Source: an uncultured Methanomassiliicoccus sp.
GTDB lineage: Archaea > Thermoplasmatota > Thermoplasmata > Methanomassiliicoccales > Methanomassiliicoccaceae
Direction: 5' to 3'
Length of the DNA stretch: 36,864 nucleotides
NCBI GenBank assembly: GCA_944319735.1
Contig: CALUEU010000009.1
Span: forward strand, 1 to 36,864
Below, piece after piece: positions 6,514 to 15,443 of this stretch; positions within the stretch are counted from its first letter, which is position 1; each line of letters starts with the position of its first letter. Made by a program: the position numbers and the translations under genes. A model generated the notes under the pieces. That model ran no database searches. It worked only from the letters and a program-made list of their open reading frames with translations, and was not told where the DNA came from.

Positions 6514-8144
6514 CAGAATATTCAATAGCCTTAGACATTGGAACCAGCGGCTTCAGGACTCAGGCGATAAAACGGGAGAATAACGAAGTTGTGTCGACTG
6601 CCATAACCACAAGACACCCGGTACCCGGAGCCAATGTGATAGATCATGTAAATTTCGCCATGGATGCCGGCGCTGATGTCTGCAACAGGCTGATAATTGA
6701 TACAATAAACAATCTGCTTCCGCTGCTGCAGATTGATTTAGAATGCGTAACAAAGATGGCAGTCTGCGGAAACCCATTCCAATTATCACTTTTCCAGAAT
6801 ATTGAAATTCGCGATCTGGCATATGCTGGGAAAAACCGTTTGGAAGAGCTAAAGATAGTTCCTCCCAAAAGAGAGGGTGAAATTGTTCAGGCATCGGATT
6901 TGGGTCTGGCCAACATGAAAAACGCCTCTGTAGTCATCCCCCCTGCCGTGAGCCACGAGATTGGTGCTGATGCAATAGCCATGATGCTAATGACTGACGC
7001 TCTGAAGCAGGATGAGCCGTGCATGGTGATAGACTATGGTACCAATGCAGAAATGGCTCTGATAGTTGACGGTGAAGTGTATACAGGATCTGCTGCTGCC
7101 GGACCGGCTCTTGAAGGACAGCAGATAGAAATGGGAATGCTGGCTGCTCCCGGCACTCTTTCTGAAGTAAATATCACTGAAAATGGGTGGGAATCGTGGG
7201 TGCTTAATGATGATTATCTGCCCGTTAAAGGAGACGTTGTAAATCCCCAGGACGGCAGAATCATTTCACAAGGAGCTTCTCATGGATGTGCTAAAGGAAT
7301 TACAGGTACAGGCGTAATAGCCGCGCTTGACTGCGGAATATCCAGCGGACTGGTCAAGATGCCTAAGATATCCACCCCTGACGAGAGGCTTCATCTGCAG
7401 GATAACATCTCCATAAATGAGTTGGATGTCGCTGAAGCCGGAAAAGCCATCGGGGCGCTGAGAGCCGGATACTTAACACTCATGAGAGAAGTTGATCTCT
7501 GGGTTGAAGATGTTCCCATATTCTTCATGTCAGGAGCATCTGGACTGTATGTTGATGCTAAAAAAGCCCAGCGCGTAGGTATGGTTTCTCCCGGTTCAAA
7601 GAAAATCATTCAGTTTGGAAACACGTCTCTTGCTATGGCCAGAGAAATTGCCACTGGAAATATTGAGCTGGAAGATCTGAAGGAGTTCGCAAAGAAACTG
7701 AAAGCCAGACACTGCATGTTTGCAACTTCTGAGACTTTCAAGAATCTTTACTCAATTGAGCTGTCTCTCTGGACATATGGAATGCCGATGAGCTCATACA
7801 ATGACATGCTGGATATATATAGTCTGCCTCATCTTCCTATGGAGATCTCTGAACCTCAGGTAGAGAAGAGAATGACAAGAGATATTCAGGACCTTGGAGA
7901 TTTTGGCATGGCAGTCTTGGAAAACCCAGGCACGTTGATCACTAAGGAGCTGATAGGCTGCGTAAGATGCGACAAATGCATCGAAGTATGTCCTGAAAAA
8001 GCACTCTCTATCGATGAAAGCGGATCCAATCCTACAGCAGTTATTAGGTCGGATTTATGCGACGGCGCAGCCTGCAAAAGATGCGAGCTTTCATGTCCTA
8101 GTCATGCAATGTCCCTGAAAAATATGGGAGTTTATAGGAGATGA
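6510..8144 (+). CDS. ramA: Corrinoid protein reductive activase RamA
   Basis: ATP-dependent iron-sulfur protein that reduces inactive Co(II) corrinoid proteins such as MtmC to Co(I). The 544 residues (known RamA about 540) comprise an ASKHA-type ATPase portion (IALDIGTSGFRTQA at 5-18; MVIDYGTNAEM near 172; SGASG near 344) and a C-terminal domain with two 4Fe-4S motifs, CVRCDKCIEVCP near 484-495 and CDGAACKRCELSCP near 516-529. The GTG start overlaps the pylD stop, placing the activase in the pyrrolysine operon and directly before mtmC2-mtmB2. This linkage supports methylamine rather than methanol corrinoid proteins as its substrates. Confidence 0.92.
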   Translation: MTEYSIALDIGTSGFRTQAIKRENNEVVSTAITTRHPVPGANVIDHVNFAMDAGADVCNRLIIDTINNLLPLLQIDLECVTKMAVCGNPFQLSLFQNIEIRDLAYAGKNRLEELKIVPPKREGEIVQASDLGLANMKNASVVIPPAVSHEIGADAIAMMLMTDALKQDEPCMVIDYGTNAEMALIVDGEVYTGSAAAGPALEGQQIEMGMLAAPGTLSEVNITENGWESWVLNDDYLPVKGDVVNPQDGRIISQGASHGCAKGITGTGVIAALDCGISSGLVKMPKISTPDERLHLQDNISINELDVAEAGKAIGALRAGYLTLMREVDLWVEDVPIFFMSGASGLYVDAKKAQRVGMVSPGSKKIIQFGNTSLAMAREIATGNIELEDLKEFAKKLKARHCMFATSETFKNLYSIELSLWTYGMPMSSYNDMLDIYSLPHLPMEISEPQVEKRMTRDIQDLGDFGMAVLENPGTLITKELIGCVRCDKCIEVCPEKALSIDESGSNPTAVIRSDLCDGAACKRCELSCPSHAMSLKNMGVYRR

Positions 8145-8162
8145 CAGAACGAAGAAAAACTA

Positions 8163-8173
8163 AACTTTTTATA
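8163..8173 (+). promoter_or_regulatory. TATA box of mtmC2-mtmB2, overlapping a T-run after ramA
   Basis: CTTTTTATAAA lies about 60 bases before ATG 8232 and predicts a start near 8195-8200. Its T-run may also end the pyl-ramA transcript. The gap of 87 bases contrasts with the overlapping genes upstream, so mtmC2B2 is probably its own transcription unit. Confidence 0.5.
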
Positions 8174-8231
8174 AATTCTTCTTTTATATCCAGCATATAG
8201 ACAACAGAAGTAAAACGGCAGGGGGATTGCG

Positions 8232-8888
8232 ATGGATACTAAGGGGGAAGTGCTTCAAATGCTGAAAAAGGCTGTGGAAACCTGGGATATGGAGTTAGTC
8301 CACGAAGCATCTCAGAATGCTTTGGCTCTGGGGATTACGCCTTATGAAGCTATTGAAAAAGGCTTAGGAAAAGGAATGGTAAATATAAGTGAGAGGTTCA
8401 ACGAAGGGCTGATCTTCTTACCTCAGGTATTGGCAGCATCTAAAGCCATGGAAGAAGGCATGGCGGTTTTTGAACCATTTATTGGGAAAGACTCTCCTCA
8501 CACAACTAAAGGAAATATCGTTATTGGAACGGTACAGGGAGATGTTCATGAGATAGGAAAACACGTTGTGTGTGCCTTCTTGCGTGGAGCGGGATACAGT
8601 GTTTTTGATCTCGGAAGGGATGTACCGCCTGATGATTTCCTAGAAGCAGCCAAAGAGAAAGATGCCTCTATCGTCGCCGCATCTGCACTTATGACAACCA
8701 CACTGATTGGGCAGAAAAAGATAGTAAAGTGTCTTAAGGAAGAAGAGCTGAACGTTAAAACGCTCTTCGGAGGAGCCTGCTGCACCAGAAAATGGGTTGA
8801 AAGCATCGGTGGAGATGAATACTGCTCTTGTGGGTCAGAAGTAGTAGAATGCGTAGACAGGATGTTAAAATTCAATAAAGGAGATTGA
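8232..8888 (+). CDS. mtmC: Monomethylamine corrinoid protein MtmC, copy 2
   Basis: Second methyl-carrying corrinoid protein for monomethylamine, 218 residues. It has the helical cap (FLPQVLAASKAME) and the B12-binding domain with GDVHEIGKH; the axial His is near residue 106. The C-terminal part is unusually rich in cysteine (FGGACCTRKW, EYCSCGSE, VECVD) compared with MtmC1, which has alanine or serine at several of these sites. AGGGGG precedes ATG 8232. It runs directly into mtmB2, with which it overlaps or abuts. Confidence 0.94.
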   Translation: MDTKGEVLQMLKKAVETWDMELVHEASQNALALGITPYEAIEKGLGKGMVNISERFNEGLIFLPQVLAASKAMEEGMAVFEPFIGKDSPHTTKGNIVIGTVQGDVHEIGKHVVCAFLRGAGYSVFDLGRDVPPDDFLEAAKEKDASIVAASALMTTTLIGQKKIVKCLKEEELNVKTLFGGACCTRKWVESIGGDEYCSCGSEVVECVDRMLKFNKGD

Positions 8889-8896
8889 TTGTATTG

Positions 8897-10285
8897 GTGG
8901 CTGAGAAGGCCTTAACGGTCTATGATGCGTTTCTTAGATCTGAAAAAGGTCCAAAAATTACAGAAAATGTTTGGGATAATAACGTAATACCAGTGACAGC
9001 GGTTGAGCTGAAAGAAAAGTATGAAATTGATTTTGGAAACAAATTCATACCTACTGATCCTGACTTAAAGGAGCGTCTCTTCCGCGCCGGAATAGAAATG
9101 CTTGTGACTGTGGGCATTCTCAATGTAGACACCGGACGAGCCATAATGGTTACAGAAGAAGAAATAAGGGCGGGAATCAGAGCCGCTCCGAAACGCATCC
9201 AGTTGGGCGAAAATAAAGACGCGGTGATTTTGGAGCCGAGAAGAAGCGCATCCAGAAAAAAGCCGATAATACAGGGAGGACCTACTGGAGCTACTGTATC
9301 TGAGGACATTTTTGTCCCCATGATCCAGAGTTACGCCCAAGAACCGATTGTAGATACGATCGTGAGCGGTGTGATGTCCACTGTCGACGGAATTCCTGCG
9401 GCTACAAACACGCCTTTTGAAGTCAAAGCAACTCTTGCTGAAATAAGGGCGGTGAGAGAGGCGTGCAGCAGGGTCGGAAGACCTTACCTCAGCATATAGG
9501 GACCTGAGACCCCGCTGTCCGCAGCGGGACGTCTCGCCGGAGATTACGCATGTGGACTAAGGCCATGCGACAGCCATGAAGTATCTCAGCTGAATGAGCT
9601 CAAAATTGACAACTCATCCCTGAATATGATTTCTGGGTGGCTTCATAACGGCAATGTAATAATGGTAGAGCAGATGCCGATATTTGGAGGCTATATCGGA
9701 GGCGTTGAAGAAACGGCGATATGTGATATTGCCACAACTCTGGCGTCATTTACTCTACTCAATGCCAGCTACCATCTTGACGGCCCGATCCACATCAGAT
9801 GGGGCATCACAACTTCAAGAGAGACTCTGCAGATAGCAGGCCACGTCGCAGCTACGCTGGACTCATACACAGACCTGCTGCTTGCTAACCAATACTATCC
9901 GATTGCCGGACCATGTACGGAAATGTGCCTTCTGGAAATTGCAGCCCAGGCGATGCTTGACACAGTCAGCGGCAGGGAGCTTGTTTCAGGCTGTGCTTCT
10001 GCAAAGGGAGTGTCAGAAGACTACACCACCGGAATGGAAGCCAGAATGTTAGGGGAAGTCGCCATGGCCTCAGCAGGCATGGATCCTGAAGATGTCAATG
10101 ATATACTGAACCGCTTAGTCAAAAAGTATGAGAGGCAGTATCTCACAGCACCTCAGGGAAGGACTTTCCAAGAGTGCTACAACGTCCGTAAGATCGTTCC
10201 CACAAAGGAATATCTTAAGGTATATGAGTCCTCGACAGAGATACTTACAGAACTCGGTCTGGATATGAGTTCCATATCCGACTGA
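8897..10285 (+). CDS. mtmB: Monomethylamine methyltransferase MtmB, copy 2, with in-frame UAG (pyrrolysine)
   Basis: Second MtmB; same reaction as copy 1. The frame passes through UAG at 9497-9499 (context YLSI-Pyl-GPETP) and continues to TGA 10285, giving about 462 residues. The GTG at 8897 is chosen because it aligns with the start of copy 1 (MAxxxxxxYDA) and follows AAAGGAG by a suitable distance; TTG codons at 8885 and 8894 are alternatives, the first overlapping the mtmC2 stop. Relative to copy 1 it has two extra residues (CGL instead of M) about 18 residues after Pyl. A T-run (10287-10293) follows the stop. Confidence 0.95.
9506..9535 (+). promoter_or_regulatory. Stem-loop just after the mtmB2 UAG (PYLIS-like)
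   Basis: GAGAC pairs with GTCTC and CCCGCTG with CAGCGGG around a TCCG loop, 12 bp in all with a 2-base bulge, six bases after the UAG. The roughly 50 bases following the UAG differ at only two positions from mtmB copy 1, whereas flanking coding sequence differs widely, which argues for selection on the RNA or DNA as well as the protein. Confidence 0.6.
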
Positions 10286-10286
10286 A

Positions 10287-10293
10287 TTTTTTT
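10287..10293 (+). terminator. T-run terminator after mtmB2
   Basis: A run of seven T residues directly after the TGA stop, in AT-rich sequence, is the usual form of an archaeal transcription terminator. Confidence 0.4.
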
Positions 10294-10360
10294 ATAACTA
10301 TTATTTCTAAAGATAATGCTGGAATTTATAAGATATATCTAATGCACAGCTCTATATTTC

Positions 10361-10537
10361 ATGGTTGAGAGAAAGAGATGTCTGTGGATGGCTGATGACT
10401 TCCGATGCTCCAACTGCAAAGCGCGCCGTATCCGCCTGGATGTACTGAAAATAAAAGACTACGAAGTCTGCGATCCGGAAAAAGACTACGGCGAGTGCGA
10501 GTTCTATCTGGAAAAACCGGTTCCTCCTGCGGAGTGA
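10361..10537 (+). CDS. Small Cys-rich protein (58 aa), possible metal-binding
   Basis: A 58-codon frame starting MVERKRCLWMADDFRC and ending in TGA. Six cysteines are present, including a CSNC pair near 16-19 and two single cysteines near 37 and 46 (EVCDPEK, GECEF), compatible with a small zinc- or FeS-binding fold. A TATA-like TTTATAAGA lies about 35 bases upstream. The stop is four bases before the ATG of the HEAT-repeat gene, so the two are likely co-transcribed. I do not recognise a family; the coding call rests on the regular frame, position and coupling. Confidence 0.65.
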   Translation: MVERKRCLWMADDFRCSNCKARRIRLDVLKIKDYEVCDPEKDYGECEFYLEKPVPPAE

Positions 10538-10541
10538 AGCC

Positions 10542-11033
10542 ATGGAAAATTTAGAAGAGGCGCTTGAGGCTGCTGAAAGAGACTTGCTGTCTAAAAAGGA
10601 TGGTTCTGAATATATCGAATTGATAGAACAGTGCCTGGAATGCCAAGATATGCTCATAAGAAGAAAAGCATCCTGGTGTCTGGCAAAGATGGGGCAGAAC
10701 AAGACTCAAAATTCGTATATATATGAGCTCTTTTTGAGATTAGCCGATGATAATGATCCTGAGACAAAGGAAAATATGCTCTGGGGAATCGGTGAAATTG
10801 CCGGAGCGGGCATCGGAGATGAAAGATCTATTCCGATAATCTGCAACGGCATGTCTGATGAAAATGCAAGGATCCGCGGCATGGCGGCCTGGGCTGCAGA
10901 ACGCATTATATCCAGACTGGAACTGTTCAGCGACGAGCTGATTCTGAAGTTGAATGAAATTGAAGACGACCCGTCGCCGTATGTCAGAAAGAGTGTATCC
11001 TTCGCCAAGGAATGTTTGAAAAAGAAAATGTGA
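10542..11033 (+). CDS. HEAT-repeat-like protein
   Basis: A 163-residue, wholly helical soluble protein. Repeating units such as MLIRRKASWCLAKMG, PETKENMLWGIGEIAGAG and ENARIRGMAAWAAER, each about 35 residues, are typical of HEAT/PBS-lyase-type repeats, with a final RKSVSFAKE unit. Such proteins usually act as protein-binding scaffolds; no enzyme motif is seen. It follows the 58-residue Cys-rich gene closely and converges with the SIMPL-domain gene (3 bases between stops). Its partner and role are unknown. Confidence 0.85.
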   Translation: MENLEEALEAAERDLLSKKDGSEYIELIEQCLECQDMLIRRKASWCLAKMGQNKTQNSYIYELFLRLADDNDPETKENMLWGIGEIAGAGIGDERSIPIICNGMSDENARIRGMAAWAAERIISRLELFSDELILKLNEIEDDPSPYVRKSVSFAKECLKKKM

Positions 11034-11036
11034 AGG

Positions 11037-11693
11037 TTATGAAGACTGCTTCAAACCCCACACGAAGAATACGGACTCTTCAACAATGATCTCTTCCGGA
11101 GTCATATTTACCATGGCTTCGGAACTGCAGCTTCTCAGAACATGCGCCTGAGTCGGAGATTGAATTTTACAACCTTCAATATCGTAGGAAATTTCCTTCA
11201 CACTGCCCAGGGTGGTTCCTGAAGCTTTGGAAATCACTTCTGCTTTGTGCCTGGCATCTTCAGCGGCCATCTTAAGAAGCTTATCTCTCAAAGCATCTCT
11301 ATCTGCCAGCGTGAAGCTTATCGACAGCTCAGGAGAAACATTGCTACATGATATTGAAGAGACTGCTTTGGAAAGCAGATCCATATCCATTGGGAATTTT
11401 ACATTGATCGCCTGGCTGTATGTGTAGCCGACGAACTCTCTTGTCTGTGCACCGTCATCTTTTCTGACATACTCATATCTGGAATCGATTGAAACAGCTC
11501 CGGTTTTCAAGTCTTCTGCAGTAAATCCTGAGGATGTCAGGGAAGCCGTCAGACTCTCCAACTTTTCATTGGCTTCGTCCATCATCAGGTTATAATCTTT
11601 GTTTTCTGCCTTTATTTTTAAAGTTAACTGTATCTGGTCAGGTTTTACTGACAGCCTGCCTATTCCTTTTACAGCAATTGATGGTTTTGTCAT
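11037..11693 (-). CDS. SIMPL (DUF541) domain protein, cytoplasmic form
   Basis: 218 residues starting MTKPSIAVKGIGRLSVKPDQ, the classic SIMPL opening (x-V-x-G-x-G-x-x-x-x-x-P-D). It continues with LxxxGFTAEDLKTGAVSI, VGYTYSQAINVKF, and a C-terminal AAEDARHKAEVISKASG, all family landmarks. Bacterial homologues are often exported, but no signal peptide is visible here, so the protein is predicted to be cytoplasmic. Molecular function of the family is not settled. It is a single gene between convergent (HEAT) and divergent (iorA) neighbours. Confidence 0.88.
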   Translation of the reverse strand: MTKPSIAVKGIGRLSVKPDQIQLTLKIKAENKDYNLMMDEANEKLESLTASLTSSGFTAEDLKTGAVSIDSRYEYVRKDDGAQTREFVGYTYSQAINVKFPMDMDLLSKAVSSISCSNVSPELSISFTLADRDALRDKLLKMAAEDARHKAEVISKASGTTLGSVKEISYDIEGCKIQSPTQAHVLRSCSSEAMVNMTPEEIIVEESVFFVWGLKQSS

Positions 11694-11788
11694 TTGATCT
11701 CATTCTATACACGCATTTTGAAGATTAAATAGTAATTGGAAGTGCAATAGGCTTTTAACTGAATCTTTCGATAAACCGCCCGAAAAAT

Positions 11789-13576
11789 ATGCAGCGGCTT
11801 CTAATGGGAAATGAATGCATAGCACTGGGGGCAATTCATGCCGGAGTAAAGTGCGTATGCGGCTATCCAGGGACGCCTTCTACAGAGATTTTAGAAACTG
11901 TGGTGAAAGAGAACCCTGGAGATATTTACGTGGAATGGTCCGTCAACGAAAAGGCGGCCGTTGAAGTGGCTGCCGGGGCCTCATATTCCGGACTGCGAAC
12001 CTTGGTTACTATGAAACAAGTGGGTCTGAATGCTTGTTCAGACCCGGTCATGTGCCTTGCATACATCGGCATAAAAGGCGGAATGGTGATTGTCGTTGCA
12101 GATGACCCGGGTCCGATATCATCTCAGACTGAGCAGGATACCAGACATTTCGCCGGCTTTTCCAAACTTCCTGTGTTCGATCCGTCAACCCCTGACGAAG
12201 CTTATGAGATGATTAAAGATGCCTATGAGTATTCTGAAAAATACAAAACTCCAGTGATATTCAGACCCACTACCAGAATCTGCCACGGATATTCTTCTGT
12301 TGATCTGAAAGAAGATGTTGAATGCATCAAAGCAGAAGGTTTTGTAAAGGATCCAAAATGGGCCATATTTCCCAAGTTGTCATATCAAAACCACGTCACA
12401 CTGGAAAACAGGATTCCGCAGATTGGTGAAGACTTTTCATCATACAGGTTCAATGAAGTTAACGGAACCGGTTCTGCGGGAATTGCCTCTTCCGGGATAG
12501 GATACGCTTACTCAAAAGAGGCTTTAGAATCATTAGATGCTGAGTGTAAATTTCTGAAGGTCGCTACTGCATATCCATTTCCTGAGAAACTTGCTTTAGA
12601 ATTTTTATCCGGCCTGGAAAAGGTTCTGGTGATTGAAGAACTGGATCCAGTCATTGAAAGAGAGCTTACGTACATCTGTGGAAAATACAATCTCAAAACT
12701 AAGATATTCGGTAAGCTCACAGGAAATATGCCGTTTGCAGGGGAGTATTCTGCAGAGCTTGTGAAGTCTGCAGTCTCATCATTTTTGAATATCCAGCAGA
12801 AAGAAGAAACGATTGCAGTTCCAAATCTTCCGATCCGTCCGCCCGTGCTCTGCGCAGGCTGCCCGCACAGGGCTTCATTCTATGCGGTAAAACAAGCCGC
12901 AAAGGGCCTTGAAGCCATCTTTTCAGGAGATATAGGTTGCTACACCCTTGGAAACGCTAAACCCTTGGAAATGGTGGATACGTGCCTCTGCATGGGTGCC
13001 GGCATAACCATGGCGCAGGGTCTGCAGCGCGCCAATCCTCAGACGGTTAATTTTGCCTTCGTCGGAGATTCCACGTTTTTCCATACTGGAATACCGGGAA
13101 TAGTAAATGCCGTGTATAACCAGACAAAAATCGTCGTGATCATTTTAGATAACTCTACAACAGCCATGACTGGGCATCAGCCGCATCCAGGCACAGGAGT
13201 AATGGCCTCCGGAGCAGTGGCTGAAAAGATAGACATTGCCGGTGTCCTGAAAGCCATCGGTGTGAAGAAGATAATTAAATCGAATCCGCTGGAGCTGGAA
13301 AAAGCCGTCTCGTCTGTAAAAGAAGCTGCAGAATTTGACGGCGTGTCTGCGGTGATTTTTGAAGCTCCATGCATTGCGATTTCAAAGCCTGGGCCGCATT
13401 TGATTATAACAGACAAATGCACAGTCTGCAGGAAATGCATCAAAGAGCTGGGATGCCCGGCGATCGTTTACTCTGATGGAAAGGTGTACATCGACTCTTC
13501 ACTCTGCGTCGGCTGCAATCTGTGCTCCCAGATCTGTCCTTCAGGAGCCATTTCACAGCAGGAGGGGTGCCGGTGA
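11789..13576 (+). CDS. iorA: Indolepyruvate:ferredoxin oxidoreductase, alpha subunit
   Basis: TPP- and FeS-containing subunit that oxidatively decarboxylates aryl pyruvates (indolepyruvate, phenylpyruvate) to aryl-CoA with ferredoxin, or runs in reverse for aromatic amino acid synthesis. The 595 residues are in family order: the pyrimidine-binding N-terminus (GYPGTPSTEI near 25-34), the TPP-binding CAGCPHRASFY and GDSTFFHTGIPG (near 424), and a C-terminal ferredoxin domain with CTVCRKCIKELGCP (near 544) and CVGCNLCSQICP (near 574). It overlaps iorB, and paaK follows. Confidence 0.95.
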   Translation: MQRLLMGNECIALGAIHAGVKCVCGYPGTPSTEILETVVKENPGDIYVEWSVNEKAAVEVAAGASYSGLRTLVTMKQVGLNACSDPVMCLAYIGIKGGMVIVVADDPGPISSQTEQDTRHFAGFSKLPVFDPSTPDEAYEMIKDAYEYSEKYKTPVIFRPTTRICHGYSSVDLKEDVECIKAEGFVKDPKWAIFPKLSYQNHVTLENRIPQIGEDFSSYRFNEVNGTGSAGIASSGIGYAYSKEALESLDAECKFLKVATAYPFPEKLALEFLSGLEKVLVIEELDPVIERELTYICGKYNLKTKIFGKLTGNMPFAGEYSAELVKSAVSSFLNIQQKEETIAVPNLPIRPPVLCAGCPHRASFYAVKQAAKGLEAIFSGDIGCYTLGNAKPLEMVDTCLCMGAGITMAQGLQRANPQTVNFAFVGDSTFFHTGIPGIVNAVYNQTKIVVIILDNSTTAMTGHQPHPGTGVMASGAVAEKIDIAGVLKAIGVKKIIKSNPLELEKAVSSVKEAAEFDGVSAVIFEAPCIAISKPGPHLIITDKCTVCRKCIKELGCPAIVYSDGKVYIDSSLCVGCNLCSQICPSGAISQQEGCR

Positions 13577-14148
13577 ATTACATAATCACAGGTGTCGGAG
13601 GCCAGGGGACCGTATTGGCTTCAAAGCTCATAGCAGACACCCTTATAGAAAGAGGAGAAAAAGTCAGAAGTGCAGAAACTATAGGTATGGCGCAGCGCGG
13701 CGGATCTGTAGTGAGCCATATACGGACAGAGTCTGCATTATCACCAGTAGTGCCCAAAGGTTCTGCCAATGTACTTATCGGGTTTGAGCCTTCAGAAGCA
13801 GCCCGCTGCATGCCGTATCTGAAGAAGAACGGGGTTGCAATAATCAGCATTAACCCGGTCAAACCTGTGACTTCTTCTCTGGAAGACAATTATGATCTCA
13901 ATGAGATTCTGACTTTCCTGAAAAATGCACCGCAGAAGATGCTGATGGTAGACGGCATTAAGCTTTGTACCGAGGCAGGAAGCTCTAAAGTGATGAATGT
14001 CTGCCTTTTAGGTGTGGCTGCAGGATCTGGATATCTCGGAATCACCCTTGATGAGATGCGAGCTACACTTAAACGCCGCCTTCCGCCAAAACTGTTAGAT
14101 CTCAATTGCCGGGCCCTTCAGATTGGGGCGGATGCACCGTTAATATAA
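13573..14148 (+). CDS. iorB: Indolepyruvate:ferredoxin oxidoreductase, beta subunit
   Basis: Gamma-type oxidoreductase subunit, 191 residues from GTG 13573, which overlaps the iorA TGA (GTGA) and is preceded by AGGAGGGG. The protein begins MNYIITGVGGQGTVLAS, the nucleotide-like GxGGQG motif of the family, followed by AETIGMAQRGGSVVSHIR. The frame stays open 17 codons upstream, but a start there would lie deep within iorA and lacks a ribosome-binding site. It forms the functional enzyme with IorA. Confidence 0.93.
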   Translation: MNYIITGVGGQGTVLASKLIADTLIERGEKVRSAETIGMAQRGGSVVSHIRTESALSPVVPKGSANVLIGFEPSEAARCMPYLKKNGVAIISINPVKPVTSSLEDNYDLNEILTFLKNAPQKMLMVDGIKLCTEAGSSKVMNVCLLGVAAGSGYLGITLDEMRATLKRRLPPKLLDLNCRALQIGADAPLI

Positions 14149-14180
14149 TTACTAAGAAGTACATGCCTAGATGACCTAAC

Positions 14181-15413
14181 ATGATGAGTGATGATCAACT
14201 ATGTGCAATAAAAGGGGTTTTAAGCTCCATTAAAGAAAAAAGCCCTTTTTATAACAAAAAATACGAAGGCGTAGATTTAAGCAAAATATGCACAAAGGAA
14301 GATTTTGAAACTCTCCCTTTTACAGACAAATGGGAACTCAGGGATGCATATCCCCTAGGTCTGCAGGCAGTGCCTGATGAAAAGATTGTCCGTATTCATT
14401 CTTCATCCGGAACTACCGGAACTCCCATTGTTATTCCCTATACTGCTAAAGACGTTGAAGACTGGGCGCTGATGTTTGAAAGGTGCTACAGGTTAGCAGG
14501 CGTTTCCGACAAAGACAGGGTGCAGATTACCCCCGGATACGGCCTCTGGACTGCCGGCATAGGTTTTCAGGCAGGAGCTGAAAAACGCGGCGCTATGGTT
14601 ATACCAATGGGTCCGGGAAATACCGACAAACAGATCCAGATGATGTTAGACCTGAAAAGCACCGTGCTGTGTGCAACCTCTTCATATGCTCTCCTTCTGG
14701 CTGAAGAGATCACCCGCAGAGGGTTGAACGGCCAGATACACCTTGAAAGAGCCCTCATCGGATCTGAAAGGTGGGGAGAAAAGATGAGAAAACGCATAGC
14801 CAATGAACTTGGAGTTAAACTCTATGACATATATGGGCTTACGGAAATTTACGGCCCGGGAATAGGCATAAGCTGCGACTATGAGTCCGGAATCCATTAT
14901 TGGGATGATTTTCTTTATTTTGAGATAATCAATCCAGAAACAGGTGAAGTTCTTCCAGACGGAGAGACTGGTGAGTTGGTCATTACTACTCTGAGAAAAG
15001 AAGGAGCTCCCCTCATCAGGTACAGGACACATGATCTGACAAGAATCATTCCAGGAAAATGTTCATGCGGATGCAGTTATCCCCGCATAGATATCTTGGT
15101 AGGACGTACAGATGACATGGTGAAGGTAAAGGGTGTCAACATCTTCCCTGGACAAATCGACGAGGTTTTGAAAGAGGTTGACGGAGTCAGCAGTGAGTAT
15201 CAGGTGATGATCGATCATCTGAACGGCAAAGACATCATGACCATTTTCTTTGAGACAGACTGTGATAAATCACAGCTAGAGAATATTGAGCTGAAGGTAC
15301 GCAACCATTTCAAAGAAAGAGTCGGCGTGACAGTAGTTCCTAAGGCGGTATCAATCGGAGATCTGCCTAGAAGCGAGAAGAAGTCTAACCGCATCTTTGA
15401 TAATAGATATTAA
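14181..15413 (+). CDS. paaK: Phenylacetate-CoA ligase family protein
   Basis: Adenylate-forming enzyme that activates arylacetates to aryl-CoA thioesters with ATP. The 410 residues include the AMP-binding P-loop SSSGTTGTP near 74-82, YGLTEIYGPG near 215, and TGELVITTLRKEGAPLIRYR followed by a CSCGCSYPR segment and GRTDDMVKVKGVNIFP, all PaaK landmarks. It lies 32 bases after iorB on the same strand. With iorAB it gives arylacetate to aryl-CoA to aryl pyruvate, a route for aromatic amino acid synthesis known in methanogens; the reverse, ATP-yielding direction is also possible. Confidence 0.9.
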   Translation: MMSDDQLCAIKGVLSSIKEKSPFYNKKYEGVDLSKICTKEDFETLPFTDKWELRDAYPLGLQAVPDEKIVRIHSSSGTTGTPIVIPYTAKDVEDWALMFERCYRLAGVSDKDRVQITPGYGLWTAGIGFQAGAEKRGAMVIPMGPGNTDKQIQMMLDLKSTVLCATSSYALLLAEEITRRGLNGQIHLERALIGSERWGEKMRKRIANELGVKLYDIYGLTEIYGPGIGISCDYESGIHYWDDFLYFEIINPETGEVLPDGETGELVITTLRKEGAPLIRYRTHDLTRIIPGKCSCGCSYPRIDILVGRTDDMVKVKGVNIFPGQIDEVLKEVDGVSSEYQVMIDHLNGKDIMTIFFETDCDKSQLENIELKVRNHFKERVGVTVVPKAVSIGDLPRSEKKSNRIFDNRY

Positions 15414-15443
15414 CGGCACTTTAATTATTATGGGCGAATTATT

